Part shown: positions 52,783 through 63,387 of the stretch, piece after piece
Layout of the letters: each line of letters begins with the position of its first letter
Position numbering within the stretch: position 1 is the first letter of the stretch
From: Reinekea sp. G2M2-21
GTDB lineage: Bacteria; Pseudomonadota; Gammaproteobacteria; Pseudomonadales; Natronospirillaceae
Assembly (NCBI RefSeq): GCF_015687175.1
Contig: NZ_JADPQG010000001.1
Span: forward strand, 744,001-808,000
Length of the DNA stretch: 64,000 nucleotides
Direction: 5' to 3'
Notes under the pieces: model-generated
The model's input: only the letters and a program-made list of their open reading frames with translations
Database searches by the model: none
Told to the model about the DNA's origin: nothing
Translations under genes and position numbers: made by a program

Positions 52783-52921
52783 GACCGGCCCCTTCTTCCC
52801 ATTTCATTCAATGGGAGCATAGACTACAGTCCATTCAGAAAGTTCCAGTACGTTGTTTTAATTGTTGTGGGCGAAAAGGAGATGCGAGAAAGGTCTTGCG
52901 GTGTTCGAAACGATAAATGAC

Positions 52922-52945
52922 CGCGAGGTGGCTGATCACCTCGCG
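52922..52945 (-). other. Hairpin downstream of the TIGR02647 gene
   Basis: CGCGAGGTG (52922-52930) pairs with CACCTCGCG (52937-52945) around a six-base loop, just after the stop of the minus-strand gene that ends at 52956. No T-run follows. Confidence 0.55.
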
Positions 52946-52955
52946 CGGTGGACAA

Positions 52956-53186
52956 TTATTTCAAGGCGGAATGGACGACCTGCAGATGTTCAACCAGTTC
53001 GATTCCAGCATCGGTCAGATAGCCACCATCGTGAGCATCTGTAAAGCCTTTGTCGAACAACCTTTGAGCGGCCGCAATGGTAGCAGGCGCGGCGTCATGG
53101 TGAATTTTTATACCGGTCATCAAACTATCGGTAGGGAATTGAAGCAATAGGTTCATTTCACTGTGCATATCTGCGGTTATCGTCAT
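52956..53186 (-). CDS. TIGR02647 family small protein
   Basis: A 76-residue protein. Its central part (LLLQFPTDSLMTGIKIHHDA and IAAAQRLFDKGFTDAHDGGYLTDAG) matches the TIGR02647 family of small conserved proteins from gammaproteobacteria. They have the look of a winged-helix domain but no known function. It is a single-gene unit between the ATP-grasp operon and ychF. Confidence 0.82.
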   Translation of the reverse strand: MTITADMHSEMNLLLQFPTDSLMTGIKIHHDAAPATIAAAQRLFDKGFTDAHDGGYLTDAGIELVEHLQVVHSALK

Positions 53187-53311
53187 AGTGTCACTCTTGT
53201 CGTTGTTGTGGACGTATCATGGTCAAGCCTTGCCACTATAACTAACACAGTCTAAAAAAACTTGATATAGCGCCATAAAAAACTCAGTTGTTTGTAGTGA
53301 AATCCGCGCAT

Positions 53312-53337
53312 AAAAAAACCCGGCGGTACCGGGTTTT
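53312..53337 (-). terminator. Terminator of ychF
   Basis: On the minus strand AACCCGG/CCGGGTT with loop TACCG is followed by a run of T. It lies about 40 bases past the ychF stop codon. Confidence 0.9.
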
Positions 53338-53375
53338 AATTGAAAGGCAACTATCAATGCCCCATAGAATAGGGG

Positions 53376-54467
53376 TTATACGTTAAAACGGAAGTGCATG
53401 ACGTCGCCATCTTTTACCAGGTATTCTTTCCCTTCAAGACGCCATTTGCCCGCTTCTTTTGCACCCGATTCCCCCTTGAATTGGATGAAGTCGTCATAGG
53501 CAATGGTTTCTGATCGAATAAAGCCTTTTTCGAAATCGGTATGAATGACACCGGCCGCATTTGGCGCTGTCGCACCCACCCGTACCGTCCAGGCGCGAAC
53601 TTCTTTAACACCAGCGGTAAAGAACGTCTGTAGTCCGAGTAGCTTGTATGAGGCGCGAATTACACGGTTCAGACCGGGTTCTTCCATGCCCAGATCGGCT
53701 AGGAACTCAGCTTTTTCATCGTCTTCCAACTCGACAATCTCACTTTCGAGTTTGTTGCAGATAGCCACAACTTCGGCATTTTCACTGGCGGCAATAGCAC
53801 GTACTTTGTCCAGGTATGGATTGTTTTCAAAACCATCTTCATTGACGTTGGCGATATACAGCGTCGGTTTAGTGGTCAGCAGGTTGAATTGAGCCAGGTC
53901 TTTCTTTTCATCATCGCTCAGCTCGACGGTTCGAGCGGGTTTGGCTTCATCCAAAACCGGCTTTATTTTTTCCAACAAGTCCGCGAGTCGGCGGGCTTCT
54001 TTATCCTGACCTTTGGCTTTTTTTAGCAGTTTGTCCAGCTGTTTGTCGACACTTTCTAGGTCAGCCAATGCCAACTCAGTATTGATGACTTCAATATCAG
54101 CGACCGGATCAACCTGGTTGGCAACGTGGATAACATTGTCGTTGTCAAAACAGCGAACAACGTGCGCAATGGCGTCAGTTTCACGGATATTCGCCAGGAA
54201 TTTGTTCCCCAAGCCATCGCCTTTGGAGGCACCCGCGACGAGCCCGGCAATGTCCACAAATTCCATCGTCGTCGGAATAACCCGCTCCGGTTTGACTATT
54301 TCGGCGATCTTATCTTGACGCGGATCCGGTACTGCGACGACCCCGGTATTGGGTTCGATCGTACAGAACGGGAAGTTCTCCGCATCAATACCTGCTTGCG
54401 TGAGGGCGTTGAATAGGGTTGATTTGCCGACGTTTGGTAAGCCGACGATGCCACATTTGATACCCAT
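53376..54467 (-). CDS. ychF: Redox-regulated ATPase YchF
   Basis: A 363-residue Obg-like ATPase. The P-loop [14 protein letters not shown] (residues 8-21), DIAGLVAGA (G3) and ANVNEDGF stretch are intact, and the C-terminal TGS-like domain ends in HFRFNV. YchF binds ATP rather than GTP and associates with ribosomes and stress control. It follows pth with an 18-base gap, as in many gammaproteobacteria. Confidence 0.97.
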   Translation of the reverse strand: MGIKCGIVGLPNVGKSTLFNALTQAGIDAENFPFCTIEPNTGVVAVPDPRQDKIAEIVKPERVIPTTMEFVDIAGLVAGASKGDGLGNKFLANIRETDAIAHVVRCFDNDNVIHVANQVDPVADIEVINTELALADLESVDKQLDKLLKKAKGQDKEARRLADLLEKIKPVLDEAKPARTVELSDDEKKDLAQFNLLTTKPTLYIANVNEDGFENNPYLDKVRAIAASENAEVVAICNKLESEIVELEDDEKAEFLADLGMEEPGLNRVIRASYKLLGLQTFFTAGVKEVRAWTVRVGATAPNAAGVIHTDFEKGFIRSETIAYDDFIQFKGESGAKEAGKWRLEGKEYLVKDGDVMHFRFNV

Positions 54468-54484
54468 TAGTTGATCTCCAAAAA

Positions 54485-55075
54485 TTATTCGGCTTTAAAG
54501 CTGTGTAGGTTATTCATTGCCTTCGACCATTGTCCGTCGATCGCCTGAGATGTGTTGTTCAATGCGCAATCGATAGCGCGCTCTAGGCAGACACGGTCTT
54601 CGACAGGACCTTTGCTCAATACATAGTTTGCAACGTCCCGGGCATTTCCCGGGTGTCCAATTCCCAATCGCAGGCGATAGAATTCCTTGTTATTACCCAG
54701 GCAGGCAATAATGTCGCGCAGACCGTTGTGACCGCCATGACCGCCACCCTTTTTAAAACGAGCCGAGCCTGGTGCAATATCCAGTTCGTCGTGTGCGACC
54801 AGAATATTCTCAGCGGGTATTTTAAAGAAGTTGGCAAAACTTGCCACGGACTGACCGCTGCGGTTCATAAATGTCATTGGCTTCATCAGCCAGATTTTTT
54901 CACCGGAAAGCGTAATACTGCAGGTTTCAGCCTGATACTTCGTATCGGTTTTCCAGCTGCCATTGTGCTGACGCGCAAGGGCATCAACGTAGTCGAAACC
55001 GGCATTGTGTCGGGTTTGATCGTATTGTGGTCCGGGGTTCCCCAATCCAACAATAAAGCGAATAACGTCTTTCAT
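54485..55075 (-). CDS. pth: Peptidyl-tRNA hydrolase
   Basis: A 196-residue enzyme that releases peptides from peptidyl-tRNA. The start [20 protein letters not shown] carries the catalytic His of RHNAG. The DELD motif supplies the Asp partner, followed by [11 protein letters not shown]. Length and order downstream of the L25 gene are standard. It is separated from rplY by a terminator, so it may have its own promoter or depend on read-through. Confidence 0.97.
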   Translation of the reverse strand: MKDVIRFIVGLGNPGPQYDQTRHNAGFDYVDALARQHNGSWKTDTKYQAETCSITLSGEKIWLMKPMTFMNRSGQSVASFANFFKIPAENILVAHDELDIAPGSARFKKGGGHGGHNGLRDIIACLGNNKEFYRLRLGIGHPGNARDVANYVLSKGPVEDRVCLERAIDCALNNTSQAIDGQWSKAMNNLHSFKAE

Positions 55076-55101
55076 GGTTTATTCATTGCTAGGTTAAACG
55101 T

Positions 55102-55125
55102 AAAAAGGGCCTGTAAGGCCCTTTT
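55102..55125 (-). terminator. Terminator after the L25 gene
   Basis: The symmetric stem AAAAGGGCC/GGCCCTTTT with a five-base loop lies in the rplY-pth gap. On the minus strand it ends in TTTTT, so it can end or attenuate rplY transcription before pth. Confidence 0.88.
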
Positions 55126-55143
55126 CTGGAATCAGCTGTTAGA

Positions 55144-55755
55144 TTACTCAGCAGCTTCTTCAGTGTCGTCTGCTGCTGCGCCACCGGCTTTAGCAATAGA
55201 AACGACAGGAGAGTCGTGGTCAGCACCCTTGTTCAATTCAACCAGGGTAATGCCTTTTGGCAGTTTCAATTCAGATAAGTGAATAACTGAGCCAACTTCC
55301 AAACCATCAACATCAACTTCGATGAATTCTGGCAGGTCGCCTGCTTTACAAGTGATTTCAACCTCAGAAGCAGTATGCATGACACGGCCACCGGCTTTAG
55401 CAACTTTTGCTTCGTTCAAGAAGTGCAGGGGAATGCGCTTGTGAACAATGGTTGACTTAGTAACACGTTCGAAGTCGATGTGCATAGGGAAGTCAGTTGC
55501 AGGGTGACGTTGAACATCCATCAGGATGGCTTGCTCAGTCTTGCCTTCGATATTGACGTTCAACACGTGAGAATAGAAAGCTTCGTGTTCCAGGGCTTTA
55601 ACCAACTCACGTAATTCCAACGTCAGGCTTTGTGGCTTGCGATTCTTAGCACCGCCGTAGATGACAGCAGGTACCTTGTTTTCGCGACGCAGGCGGCGGC
55701 TCGCACCTTTCCCTGACTCTTCACGAAGTACTGCGTTGATATCATAAATAGACAT
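55144..55755 (-). CDS. rplY: 50S ribosomal protein L25/general stress protein Ctc
   Basis: A 203-residue, two-domain L25 protein. The N-terminal 5S rRNA-binding domain includes GKGASRRLRRENKVPAVIYGG. The C-terminal CTC/TL5 domain is acidic, followed by an Ala/Glu-rich tail. This long form is usual outside the enterics. The open frame extends to 55827 but ATG 55755 starts the homologous region. It stands between prs and pth as in Pseudomonas. Confidence 0.95.
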   Translation of the reverse strand: MSIYDINAVLREESGKGASRRLRRENKVPAVIYGGAKNRKPQSLTLELRELVKALEHEAFYSHVLNVNIEGKTEQAILMDVQRHPATDFPMHIDFERVTKSTIVHKRIPLHFLNEAKVAKAGGRVMHTASEVEITCKAGDLPEFIEVDVDGLEVGSVIHLSELKLPKGITLVELNKGADHDSPVVSIAKAGGAAADDTEEAAE

Positions 55756-55872
55756 TTTGTATAGCTCCAAAAGCAAACAAGCAGCACTTGCGACCAATGC
55801 TGCCTGTATTATAAAAGTGAGTGCCAATAGTTGAGTCGAAACCGACTCTAAATGCCGCGAATGTGCCGCTAG

Positions 55873-56811
55873 TTAGCGGAACATTGCACTGATGGACTCT
55901 TCGTTGCTGACGCGCCGGATAGCCTCTGCGAGGATGCCCGAGAGCGAAAGCTGGCGGATACTATCACAGTTTTCTGCGGCAGGCGAGAGTGGGATTGTGT
56001 CGGTAACCACCAGCTCAATTGCACTGTTGCTGATGCGTTCAACGGCGGGTCCGCTGAGTACTGCATGGGTCGCGTAAGCGACAACTTTGGTGGCGCCGAA
56101 TTTGGTTAGTGCGTCAGCGGCCTGGCAGAGAGTGCCGGCAGTATCGACCATGTCATCGACCAGAATACAAGTTCGGTTGGAGACATCACCAATAATGTGC
56201 ATGATTTCTGCCTGATTCGCCTTAGGTCGGCGTTTATCAATGATTGCGAGGTCTGCCCCCAGCTGCTTGGCGATGGCGCGGGCGCGCACAACTCCGCCCA
56301 CATCTGGAGAAACGATGACCATATTTTCGTAGCCCTGCTTTTGGATGTCGTCCAACAGGATTGGCGAGCCATAGATGTTGTCAACCGGGATGCTGAAAAA
56401 GCCCTGAATCTGTTCTGCGTGCAAATCGACGGTCAGGATCCGGTCGATACCGACGACCGTCAGCATATCGGCCACGGCTTTAGCGGAAATCGGTGTTCGT
56501 GCTGAACGCGGACGGCGGTCCTGGCGAGCATAACCAAAATATGGGATGACTGCGGTAATTCGGCCTGCGGAGGCGCGCCGGAAAGCGTCTGCCATAAAGA
56601 CGATTTCCATCAGGTTGTCATTGGTGGGCTGACAGGTGGGCTGGATGATAAATACGTCGGCGCCGCGAACGTTCTCTATGAGGTCAACTGAAATTTCACC
56701 GTCGCTGAATTTGCCGATTTCGGCTTCGCCGAGTGGAATACATAACCGTTCAACGACAAGTTTGGCGAGTTCGGGATTTGCCGTCCCAGTAAAAACCATC
56801 ATTTTAGACAC
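55873..56811 (-). CDS. prs: Ribose-phosphate pyrophosphokinase
   Basis: A 312-residue enzyme making PRPP from ribose 5-phosphate and ATP, for nucleotide, His and Trp synthesis. Motifs seen: NENVRG-like [35 protein letters not shown] and the PRPP-binding [11 protein letters not shown]; the C-terminus [11 protein letters not shown]-type is conserved. GTG 56811 is taken as the start because AAGGG lies upstream at the right distance and homology begins there. The frame is open to an ATG at 56865. It follows ispE on the same strand. Confidence 0.95.
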   Translation of the reverse strand: MSKMMVFTGTANPELAKLVVERLCIPLGEAEIGKFSDGEISVDLIENVRGADVFIIQPTCQPTNDNLMEIVFMADAFRRASAGRITAVIPYFGYARQDRRPRSARTPISAKAVADMLTVVGIDRILTVDLHAEQIQGFFSIPVDNIYGSPILLDDIQKQGYENMVIVSPDVGGVVRARAIAKQLGADLAIIDKRRPKANQAEIMHIIGDVSNRTCILVDDMVDTAGTLCQAADALTKFGATKVVAYATHAVLSGPAVERISNSAIELVVTDTIPLSPAAENCDSIRQLSLSGILAEAIRRVSNEESISAMFR

Positions 56812-56886
56812 TTCTATCACCCTTGGTTTGCTTGAGCTGTCATCAAGATTGGGTGATTCAGTCACCCAATCATCTAAATTGGGTTA

Positions 56887-57750
56887 CTAAGCCTGCCGCT
56901 TGTGCAGTTGCGTCACTGCCGTTGATACATTGGTACCCTGAGCCAGAAGTACATTAACGTCAGGCAAGTTGTTTCGTATCGACATAGCTGCGTGTTCGGC
57001 CATTTCTTTATTTTGCATGGACATAAATAGACAGGCACCGGTTCCGGTGAGTCTGGCGTTGCCATAAGGACTGCTCAATCGGAAAGCCTTGTCTATATCC
57101 GGGTAGAGTCGACGGACCAGCGGTTCAAAGTCATTATGGCCGCTGCCAGCCAATTCGGCGCGTATTGTGCTGGCTGGTGTGTCACGTGTCAATTCAGGAT
57201 GAGAGAACAATTCAGCGGTAGAAACGTGTACATTTGGATGAATAATCACAAACCAGTGTTCGGGCATAGGCAGGTCGGTTAGTCGCTCACCGATACCTTC
57301 CGCCCAGGCTGTTTTGCCGCGAACAAATACAGGAACATCAGCGCCCAGTTTGGCGCCTATTGACTGCAACGTCTGGGTGTTCAGGTTCAGGTCCAGCAAT
57401 TTGTTCAGTCCAAGGAGTGTCGTGGCGCAATCAGAACTGCCACCACCAATGCCGCCCCCCATGGGCAGAACTTTTGTGAGATGGATGTCGACATGGAATG
57501 TTTTTTCTGTATGTCTCTCCAGTGCATGTGCTGCCCGAAGAACAAGATTGTCGTCTGTTTCCAGAGTCGCATCGGAACAACTGAACCGAATGCCCTGTGA
57601 CGAGTTTGGAGTAAAAGTCAGGGTGTCACCCATATCCAGCAGCTGAAACAGGGTTTGCAGTTCATGATAGCCGTCTGGCCGACGGCCGATAATGTGTAGA
57701 AAAAGGTTGAGTTTTGCCGGGGCGGGCAAGGTCAGTGTTTGGTCTGGCAC
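56887..57750 (-). CDS. ispE: 4-diphosphocytidyl-2-C-methyl-D-erythritol kinase
   Basis: A 287-residue GHMP kinase of the MEP isoprenoid pathway. It has the N-terminal PAPAKLNLFLHI, the glycine-rich ATP loop LPMGGGIGGGSSDCAT and the C-terminal LTGTGACLF. Normal length. It sits between lolB and prs, the usual gammaproteobacterial order, with only ten bases to lolB. Confidence 0.97.
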   Translation of the reverse strand: MPDQTLTLPAPAKLNLFLHIIGRRPDGYHELQTLFQLLDMGDTLTFTPNSSQGIRFSCSDATLETDDNLVLRAAHALERHTEKTFHVDIHLTKVLPMGGGIGGGSSDCATTLLGLNKLLDLNLNTQTLQSIGAKLGADVPVFVRGKTAWAEGIGERLTDLPMPEHWFVIIHPNVHVSTAELFSHPELTRDTPASTIRAELAGSGHNDFEPLVRRLYPDIDKAFRLSSPYGNARLTGTGACLFMSMQNKEMAEHAAMSIRNNLPDVNVLLAQGTNVSTAVTQLHKRQA

Positions 57751-57760
57751 AATCGGGCTC

Positions 57761-58327
57761 TTATTCGGGGGTGGTCAGGGCGTTCCATTCACGAATGACC
57801 AGTTTACCGCTGTCACGCTGGTTGGCAAACGACAGTTTTCTGGGTCTGGGAGTCGTTTCATCGAAATAATCGCTGATGATGACCGTCCAGCCAGACTGAT
57901 CAATTTGAGATACCTGGCCGGAGTCGTTGAGATTGGCGAGGTGCGTCTCAAACGGCATGGGTTTGGCACGGACCCAATATTGCAGGTGATCCAATGGCAA
58001 ATCCATGCCCGTTGACTCGTACAGCAGTCCATTCAGGCTGTGGGATTCCAGCCGCTGATCACCTTTTATCAGCGTCACTTGTTGCGGGTTTCCTTTAATG
58101 ATGACCTCGCCCTGACCGAGCGGACCATAGAGCCTGATTTGAAAAGTTTCACCCATCTGCAGCCAGTCAACATTGAAGCTCTGTGCTTCCGTTTCATTGC
58201 GGATGGCCATTTTTCCGGTAAATGACCAGTCCAAGTCGGCTGGCGTCGGCTGTGTCCGGAAGGTACTGCAGGCGGAGAGTAGTAACATTGTGGCCGCCAT
58301 AATAAGCAGTCGCAGGCGGCTATTCAT
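57761..58327 (-). CDS. lolB: Outer-membrane lipoprotein insertion protein LolB
   Basis: A 188-residue lipoprotein. The signal peptide ends in LLSAC with Cys20 as the lipidated residue. The mature part keeps LolB features (DLDWSFTGKMAIRN, LYGPLGQGEVIIKG). LolB receives lipoproteins from LolA and inserts them in the outer membrane. It overlaps the end of the TPR gene by eight bases and is followed by ispE. Confidence 0.93.
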   Translation of the reverse strand: MNSRLRLLIMAATMLLLSACSTFRTQPTPADLDWSFTGKMAIRNETEAQSFNVDWLQMGETFQIRLYGPLGQGEVIIKGNPQQVTLIKGDQRLESHSLNGLLYESTGMDLPLDHLQYWVRAKPMPFETHLANLNDSGQVSQIDQSGWTVIISDYFDETTPRPRKLSFANQRDSGKLVIREWNALTTPE

Positions 58328-60023
58328 TAAACAGTGCCTTCAAAATATCCAGGTAACGGCTGGAAGGGTTAATTCGCTCAATTTCTTGCAAAAACTGCTT
58401 TGCTTCAGCTTTGCGATCCAAGACCCACAGAACTTCTGCGATGTGGGCAGCAACTTCGTCATTTTCCATTTGACTGTAAGCTTTCTGAAGCCATTCCAAT
58501 GCCTGAGTAAGTTTGCCGATCCGATAAAGGTGCCAGCCTTTGGAGTCCTGGAACGCAGGGTTATCTGGTTCCGCTGCCAGTGCCTGGTCGATATAATCAC
58601 CTGCTAATGTCAGGTTTTTATTGGTGTCGGCCCATGAATATCCCAAAGCGTTAAGTGCATTGACGTTGTTGGGTTCGAGTTCGAGGATGGTCACCAGGTT
58701 GCGTTCCATCACATCGTTACGCTGTTCGTTGGCTGCGATCATCGCCTGATCGTAAAGCAACGGAACACTTTGGGGATACTCAACTAACGCTTGTTCTAAC
58801 GTGGTCCAGGCTCTTTCATTCTGGTCCGTTAATTGGAAGTAATTGGCTTCCAAACGCCAGAAAACAGGCGCTTGCTCCTGTAGTGTTTGCTTACTGTCAG
58901 CAATGGCGATCATGATTCTGGCTTCGTCTTCCGGGCGGGCTAACGAAACCCATTCCGCAATGGCTGAACTGCGGAAAGGGGATTGCTGAACCGATTCAAA
59001 GTGGTTGATCGCTGATTCTGTCATCGCGTTAACCAGGTCAATACGGCCTAAAAAATAGTGGGCTTCATCGCTGTAACCCAGCTCAAGCAGATGTTGGTAA
59101 ACGGCCTGTGCTGCGTCGTACTCTTGGGCGTCGAAGGCAGCACGGGCATAGGTCCGGGAAATGGTCGGTTCGGTTGAAAAACGGTTGTGTAGTTTTTCAA
59201 GTGCGCTCAGATTCTGAGGCTCATTTCGAAACAGAAAACGCGCGTATTGTACCGCGACTTGTCGGTTCTCTGGGTGTTTTTTGTCCAGTTTACTGATCAG
59301 GGTTTTGGCTTCATCCAATTTGCCGACGGTTTGCAGAAGTTGAAACTTAAACAGGTTGACCTGCAGATTGTCATGGATGGCCAGAGATTCGTTCGCCAGG
59401 GTCATGGCCTGATCAATATCATTCAGTGCCAGTGCGATCCGGCTTCTGGTGTAATACAAACTGGCCGACTTTTTGTGTTGCATTTGCACGGTGGCGAGTA
59501 TGTCAGCCGCCGACTTAAGCTGATCGGCGGTTAGGTTCTGCAACCCGGGCAAAAGCAAACTGACATCGGCCTCTGGGTCTCTGGTCATCCAGTGTTCAAC
59601 GCTGGTGTTGGCGATGTCCAGTTGACCAGTGGCGATGGCGCTGAGGCTATGAGCTTGTAAAGCGGCGGTATCGTCTGGTCTGAGTTCTATCCATCGGCTG
59701 GTCAGAGAAAACATACGGGGATAATCACCAATCGACTGATTTAATGCTGCCGCCCGCTGAATGGCCGCCACGTCGTTATGATTTTCACCAATTTCGCTGT
59801 ACAGCGAAGCAGCAGCACCGAACTGTTGCCGATTGGTTGCTATTTCTGCCAGCAACAATTGAAACAGGCTTTCTCCGCTGAGTTCTTCTGCCACAATGGG
59901 GGTGGTCGGTTGAGTCGCCGGTACTGACACTTGATCTGAACTGGTTGCCATTTGTGCGCAAGAACTGAACAGTACGGCAGCGGAAAACGTCGTGAAAAAA
60001 TGCGTGTGTGCTTTAAAGGCCAT
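58320..60023 (-). CDS. Tetratricopeptide-repeat lipoprotein
   Basis: A 567-residue protein. The signal peptide ends in LFSSC (Cys22), so it is probably a lipoprotein. The rest is a chain of TPR units (for example NALGYSWADTNKNLTLAGDYIDQALAAEPDNPAF-like helices near the end; only the pattern is given). Such a gene is commonly found upstream of lolB in Pseudomonas-type genomes. It probably scaffolds envelope complexes; no specific role is known. The start is divergent from hemA, with 128 bases between. Confidence 0.88.
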   Translation of the reverse strand: MAFKAHTHFFTTFSAAVLFSSCAQMATSSDQVSVPATQPTTPIVAEELSGESLFQLLLAEIATNRQQFGAAASLYSEIGENHNDVAAIQRAAALNQSIGDYPRMFSLTSRWIELRPDDTAALQAHSLSAIATGQLDIANTSVEHWMTRDPEADVSLLLPGLQNLTADQLKSAADILATVQMQHKKSASLYYTRSRIALALNDIDQAMTLANESLAIHDNLQVNLFKFQLLQTVGKLDEAKTLISKLDKKHPENRQVAVQYARFLFRNEPQNLSALEKLHNRFSTEPTISRTYARAAFDAQEYDAAQAVYQHLLELGYSDEAHYFLGRIDLVNAMTESAINHFESVQQSPFRSSAIAEWVSLARPEDEARIMIAIADSKQTLQEQAPVFWRLEANYFQLTDQNERAWTTLEQALVEYPQSVPLLYDQAMIAANEQRNDVMERNLVTILELEPNNVNALNALGYSWADTNKNLTLAGDYIDQALAAEPDNPAFQDSKGWHLYRIGKLTQALEWLQKAYSQMENDEVAAHIAEVLWVLDRKAEAKQFLQEIERINPSSRYLDILKALFNE

Positions 60024-60151
60024 AAAATACCTGATAACAAGGTGGCAAGTTTTACATGATTTAAAACGATATTAGCATAGGTCTTATCGCCTATTTTCGG
60101 TAAAGCCGTTAGAATACCGCGTTTTTACACAATGAAGGTTCTACCTACGGC

Positions 60152-61411
60152 ATGTCTTTGTTGGCCATTGGGATTAATCACAACACCGCGTCGGTGGAAG
60201 TGCGTGAAAAGGTGAGTTTTACCCCAGAGACGATGTCTGAGGCGCTGAAAGCTGTCTTAGATTTACCGGGCATCCACGAATCTGTCATTTTGTCGACCTG
60301 CAATCGCAGTGAAATTTATTGTTATACCGATGACCAGCTTAAAGCATCGGAACAGGTCGTTCACTGGTTATCTGAGTTACACCATCTGGACCCCAAAGAA
60401 TTACGTGAAAGCATATACGTGCATGCCGACGAGCAGGCGGTATCACATATTAGCCAAGTTGCCTCGGGGTTAGACAGTATGGTTCTGGGCGAACCTCAGA
60501 TTCTGGGTCAATTGAAATCCGCATATGCCGTTGCGCAGGAGCATCACGCCGTTGGCTCTATGCTGAACTATATGTTTCAACACAGTTTTAAAGTGGCTAA
60601 AAAAGTGCGCACAGAGACGGCTATTGGTGAGAATGCTGTGAGTGTTGCCTTTGCCGCAGTGAGTCTGGCGACACGCATATTTTCCGATTTGGCAGACTGT
60701 CGTGCTTTATTGGTTGGGGCAGGCGAAACCATTGATCTAGTGGCCCGGCATTTACGGGAAAAAGGGCTAACACAATTAACGGTGGCCAATCGAACGCTGG
60801 CACGCGCCGAAACCCTCGCCAAAGAATTTAATGCTCGTGCCTGCTTGTTATCTGATATTCCCGCCGAGCTGCCCAATGCTGATATTGTCATTTCATCTAC
60901 TGCGAGCCAGTTGCCGTTAATTGGAAAGGGAATGGTTGAGCGGGCGTTAAAACGCCGCAAACATAAACCGGTTTTTATGGTGGATATTGCCGTTCCTCGG
61001 GATATAGAAAGCGAAGTTGCTGACTTACAGGATGTTTTCCTGTACACGGTTGATGACTTACGTTCCGTTATTGAAGACAACCGGCGCACGCGAGAAAAAG
61101 CAGCTGTTGCCGCGCAATCAATTATTGCTGAGCAAACCGAAAACTTTATTCATAACATTCAAGCGCGCACGGCATCCGATGCCATTAAGGTGATTCGCAA
61201 TCGTGCGAATGCCATTAAGGATGCTGAATTGGAAAAAGCCACGAGAGCGCTCGCTGCCGGTCAAAATCCGGAAGATGTTGCCAAACAACTGGCGCACAAT
61301 ATTACCAATAAATTGATGCATGGTCCTACCGTTGCATTGCGCAATGCTCACCAACAAGGTGAGGAAGACGCAAGTGAGTGGGCATTGCGTTTATTTGATA
61401 TCGACACCTAA
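60152..61411 (+). CDS. hemA: Glutamyl-tRNA reductase
   Basis: A 419-residue enzyme reducing glutamyl-tRNA to glutamate-1-semialdehyde, the first committed step of haem synthesis. The N-terminal [14 protein letters not shown] and catalytic Cys50 in STCNRSE are present. The NADPH domain has LLVGAGE and [10 protein letters not shown], followed by a C-terminal dimerisation helix. ATG 60152 gives the normal N-terminus. It heads hemA-prfA-prmC, conserved in many gammaproteobacteria. Confidence 0.97.
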   Translation: MSLLAIGINHNTASVEVREKVSFTPETMSEALKAVLDLPGIHESVILSTCNRSEIYCYTDDQLKASEQVVHWLSELHHLDPKELRESIYVHADEQAVSHISQVASGLDSMVLGEPQILGQLKSAYAVAQEHHAVGSMLNYMFQHSFKVAKKVRTETAIGENAVSVAFAAVSLATRIFSDLADCRALLVGAGETIDLVARHLREKGLTQLTVANRTLARAETLAKEFNARACLLSDIPAELPNADIVISSTASQLPLIGKGMVERALKRRKHKPVFMVDIAVPRDIESEVADLQDVFLYTVDDLRSVIEDNRRTREKAAVAAQSIIAEQTENFIHNIQARTASDAIKVIRNRANAIKDAELEKATRALAAGQNPEDVAKQLAHNITNKLMHGPTVALRNAHQQGEEDASEWALRLFDIDT

Positions 61412-61418
61412 GGTCATC

Positions 61419-62504
61419 ATGAAAGAATCCATCCGTTATAAACTCACCGAGTTGTCTGAACGTTATGAAGAACTGGGCATGTTACTGTCACAGCCTGACG
61501 TTATTGGCGACCAGGATACATTTCGCAAGTATTCGCAGGAATACGCAGAACTGGAAGATGTTGTCTTGTGTTTTGCACAGTACAATGCATGCGAGGAAGA
61601 TATCTTCGAAGCGCAGACATTGTGTGAAGATGACGACCCTGACATGCGGGATATGGGCAAAGAAGAGTTGAAAATAGCGCAGGAAAAACGCCAACAGCTC
61701 GACGAGCAATTGCAAATTTTGCTGTTGCCGAAGGATCCCAACGATGGCAAGAACGTGTTCCTCGAAATTCGTGCTGGAACTGGTGGTGATGAAGCCTCTA
61801 TTTTTTCCGGCGATCTGTTTCGTATGTATTCTCGGTACGCTGAAAAAATGGGGTGGCGAGTTGAGGTGTTGTCGGCCAGCGAAGGCGAGCACGGGGGCTA
61901 TAAAGAAGTGATTTCCCGAGTGTCCGGCGCCAACGTGTATTCCCAATTAAAGTTTGAATCCGGTGCGCATCGTGTACAACGTGTTCCCGAAACGGAAAGT
62001 CAGGGGCGTATTCATACATCGGCTTGTACAGTAGCGGTGATGCCAGAAGCCGACGAACTGGAAGCCGTTGAAATCGATAAAAATGAATTACGGGTGGATA
62101 CTTTCAGGGCTTCCGGTGCGGGTGGTCAGCACGTGAACAAAACCGACTCCGCCATCCGTTTGACTCACTTACCCACAGGTATCGTGGTGGAGTGCCAAGA
62201 TGAGCGCTCGCAGCACAAAAACAAGGCGCGAGCGATGTCTTTGCTCGCGGCAAAACTGAAAGATGTGCAAGAAAGCGCAGCGGCTAAAGAGCAGGCCGAC
62301 CAGAGGAAATCACTGGTGGGTTCTGGCGATCGATCGGAACGTATCCGAACCTATAATTTTCCGCAAGGGCGCGTAACCGATCATCGCATTAATCTGACAC
62401 TGTATAAGTTGGATGAGATTTTAGGCGGTCAATTGGAGCATGTGGTCCAACCATTGCTGCAGGAACATCAGGCACAGCTGTTCGCTGAGATGGGTCAATC
62501 GTGA
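61419..62504 (+). CDS. prfA: Peptide chain release factor 1
   Basis: A 361-residue release factor recognising UAA and UAG. The catalytic GGQ is at residues 235-237 ([18 protein letters not shown]). The RF1-type N-terminus ([15 protein letters not shown]) is clear. The frame is open back to an ATG at 61320 within hemA, but ATG 61419 starts the homologous region seven bases after the hemA stop. It overlaps prmC by four bases; PrmC methylates its GGQ glutamine. Confidence 0.97.
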   Translation: MKESIRYKLTELSERYEELGMLLSQPDVIGDQDTFRKYSQEYAELEDVVLCFAQYNACEEDIFEAQTLCEDDDPDMRDMGKEELKIAQEKRQQLDEQLQILLLPKDPNDGKNVFLEIRAGTGGDEASIFSGDLFRMYSRYAEKMGWRVEVLSASEGEHGGYKEVISRVSGANVYSQLKFESGAHRVQRVPETESQGRIHTSACTVAVMPEADELEAVEIDKNELRVDTFRASGAGGQHVNKTDSAIRLTHLPTGIVVECQDERSQHKNKARAMSLLAAKLKDVQESAAAKEQADQRKSLVGSGDRSERIRTYNFPQGRVTDHRINLTLYKLDEILGGQLEHVVQPLLQEHQAQLFAEMGQS

Positions 62505-63340
62505 GTGATCACTCCATAGCGTCTGTCAAACGACAGGCGCTATCGCAAGGTGTGGACCCTATCGATATCGATGTGCTTCTCGCCTTCGCCCTGCAGAAAG
62601 ACCGTACGTTTCTGTTTACCTGGCCTGAAACCAGTTTAACGCCTGAGCAGTATTCCCTTTTTACAGATTTGCTTGATCGGCGCGCGCAGGGAGAGCCTAT
62701 TGCTTATCTTGTTGGTGAACGCGAGTTCTGGTCGTTAACCATTAAGACGGACACCTCGACATTGATTCCGAGACCCGACACAGAGGTGCTGGTCGAAACC
62801 GTGTTGTCGCATTTTGATCAGCAACCCATCCGGTGTATTGATTTAGGTACCGGCACTGGAGCCATAGCGTTGGCTTTAAAGTCCGAACGGCCAAACTGGC
62901 AGGTGACGGGTACCGATCGTTTGCAAGCGGCGGTGGAGTTGGCCAGAGAAAATGCGCAACGATTGAAGCTCAATGTTGATTTTGAAACGCGGCACTGGTG
63001 TGCCGGGCTTGCGCCGGATAGTGTGCAGGTTTTTGTTAGCAACCCGCCTTACATTGATGTGGCTGATCCGCATTTAAGTCAGGGCGATGTCCGCTTTGAA
63101 CCGGCAAGTGCACTGGTTGCCGGCGATTCAGGCCTTTCCGATATTCAGCAGATCGCTGTGGAGGCATTTGTTTGTCTGAAGGAGAACGGAGCATTGTTTT
63201 TTGAGCACGGCTGGCAACAAGGTGAGGCGGTGCGCTCAATCCTTCAGCAGTCTGGCTTTCAGCAGGTACAAACGGTTGTCGATTATGGCGGAAATGAGCG
63301 GGTGAGTTTTGGTTTTAAAAGGCCGTCACCGAAGCAGTGA
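62501..63340 (+). CDS. prmC: Release factor glutamine methyltransferase PrmC
   Basis: A 279-residue SAM-dependent enzyme that N5-methylates the glutamine of the GGQ motif in RF1 and RF2. It has the N-terminal helical domain ending with [16 protein letters not shown], the SAM loop [11 protein letters not shown] and the catalytic NPPY (residues 181-184). GTG 62501 overlaps the prfA stop. A CCGTCAC/GTGACGG hairpin (63323-63343) includes its stop codon but has no T-run. Confidence 0.96.
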   Translation: MSDHSIASVKRQALSQGVDPIDIDVLLAFALQKDRTFLFTWPETSLTPEQYSLFTDLLDRRAQGEPIAYLVGEREFWSLTIKTDTSTLIPRPDTEVLVETVLSHFDQQPIRCIDLGTGTGAIALALKSERPNWQVTGTDRLQAAVELARENAQRLKLNVDFETRHWCAGLAPDSVQVFVSNPPYIDVADPHLSQGDVRFEPASALVAGDSGLSDIQQIAVEAFVCLKENGALFFEHGWQQGEAVRSILQQSGFQQVQTVVDYGGNERVSFGFKRPSPKQ

Positions 63341-63387
63341 CGGATGTTGCATTTAACAAATAGCTAAGCAGATGTAGACGCCCTATC

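Noticed and set aside
61320-61418. Longer prfA start within hemA
   Set aside because: Residues before 61419 have no counterpart in release factor 1 and lie in the hemA coding region.
63323-63343. Hairpin at the prmC stop as a terminator
   Set aside because: Stem of seven pairs but no T-run on either strand; recorded only as a hairpin in the prmC entry.
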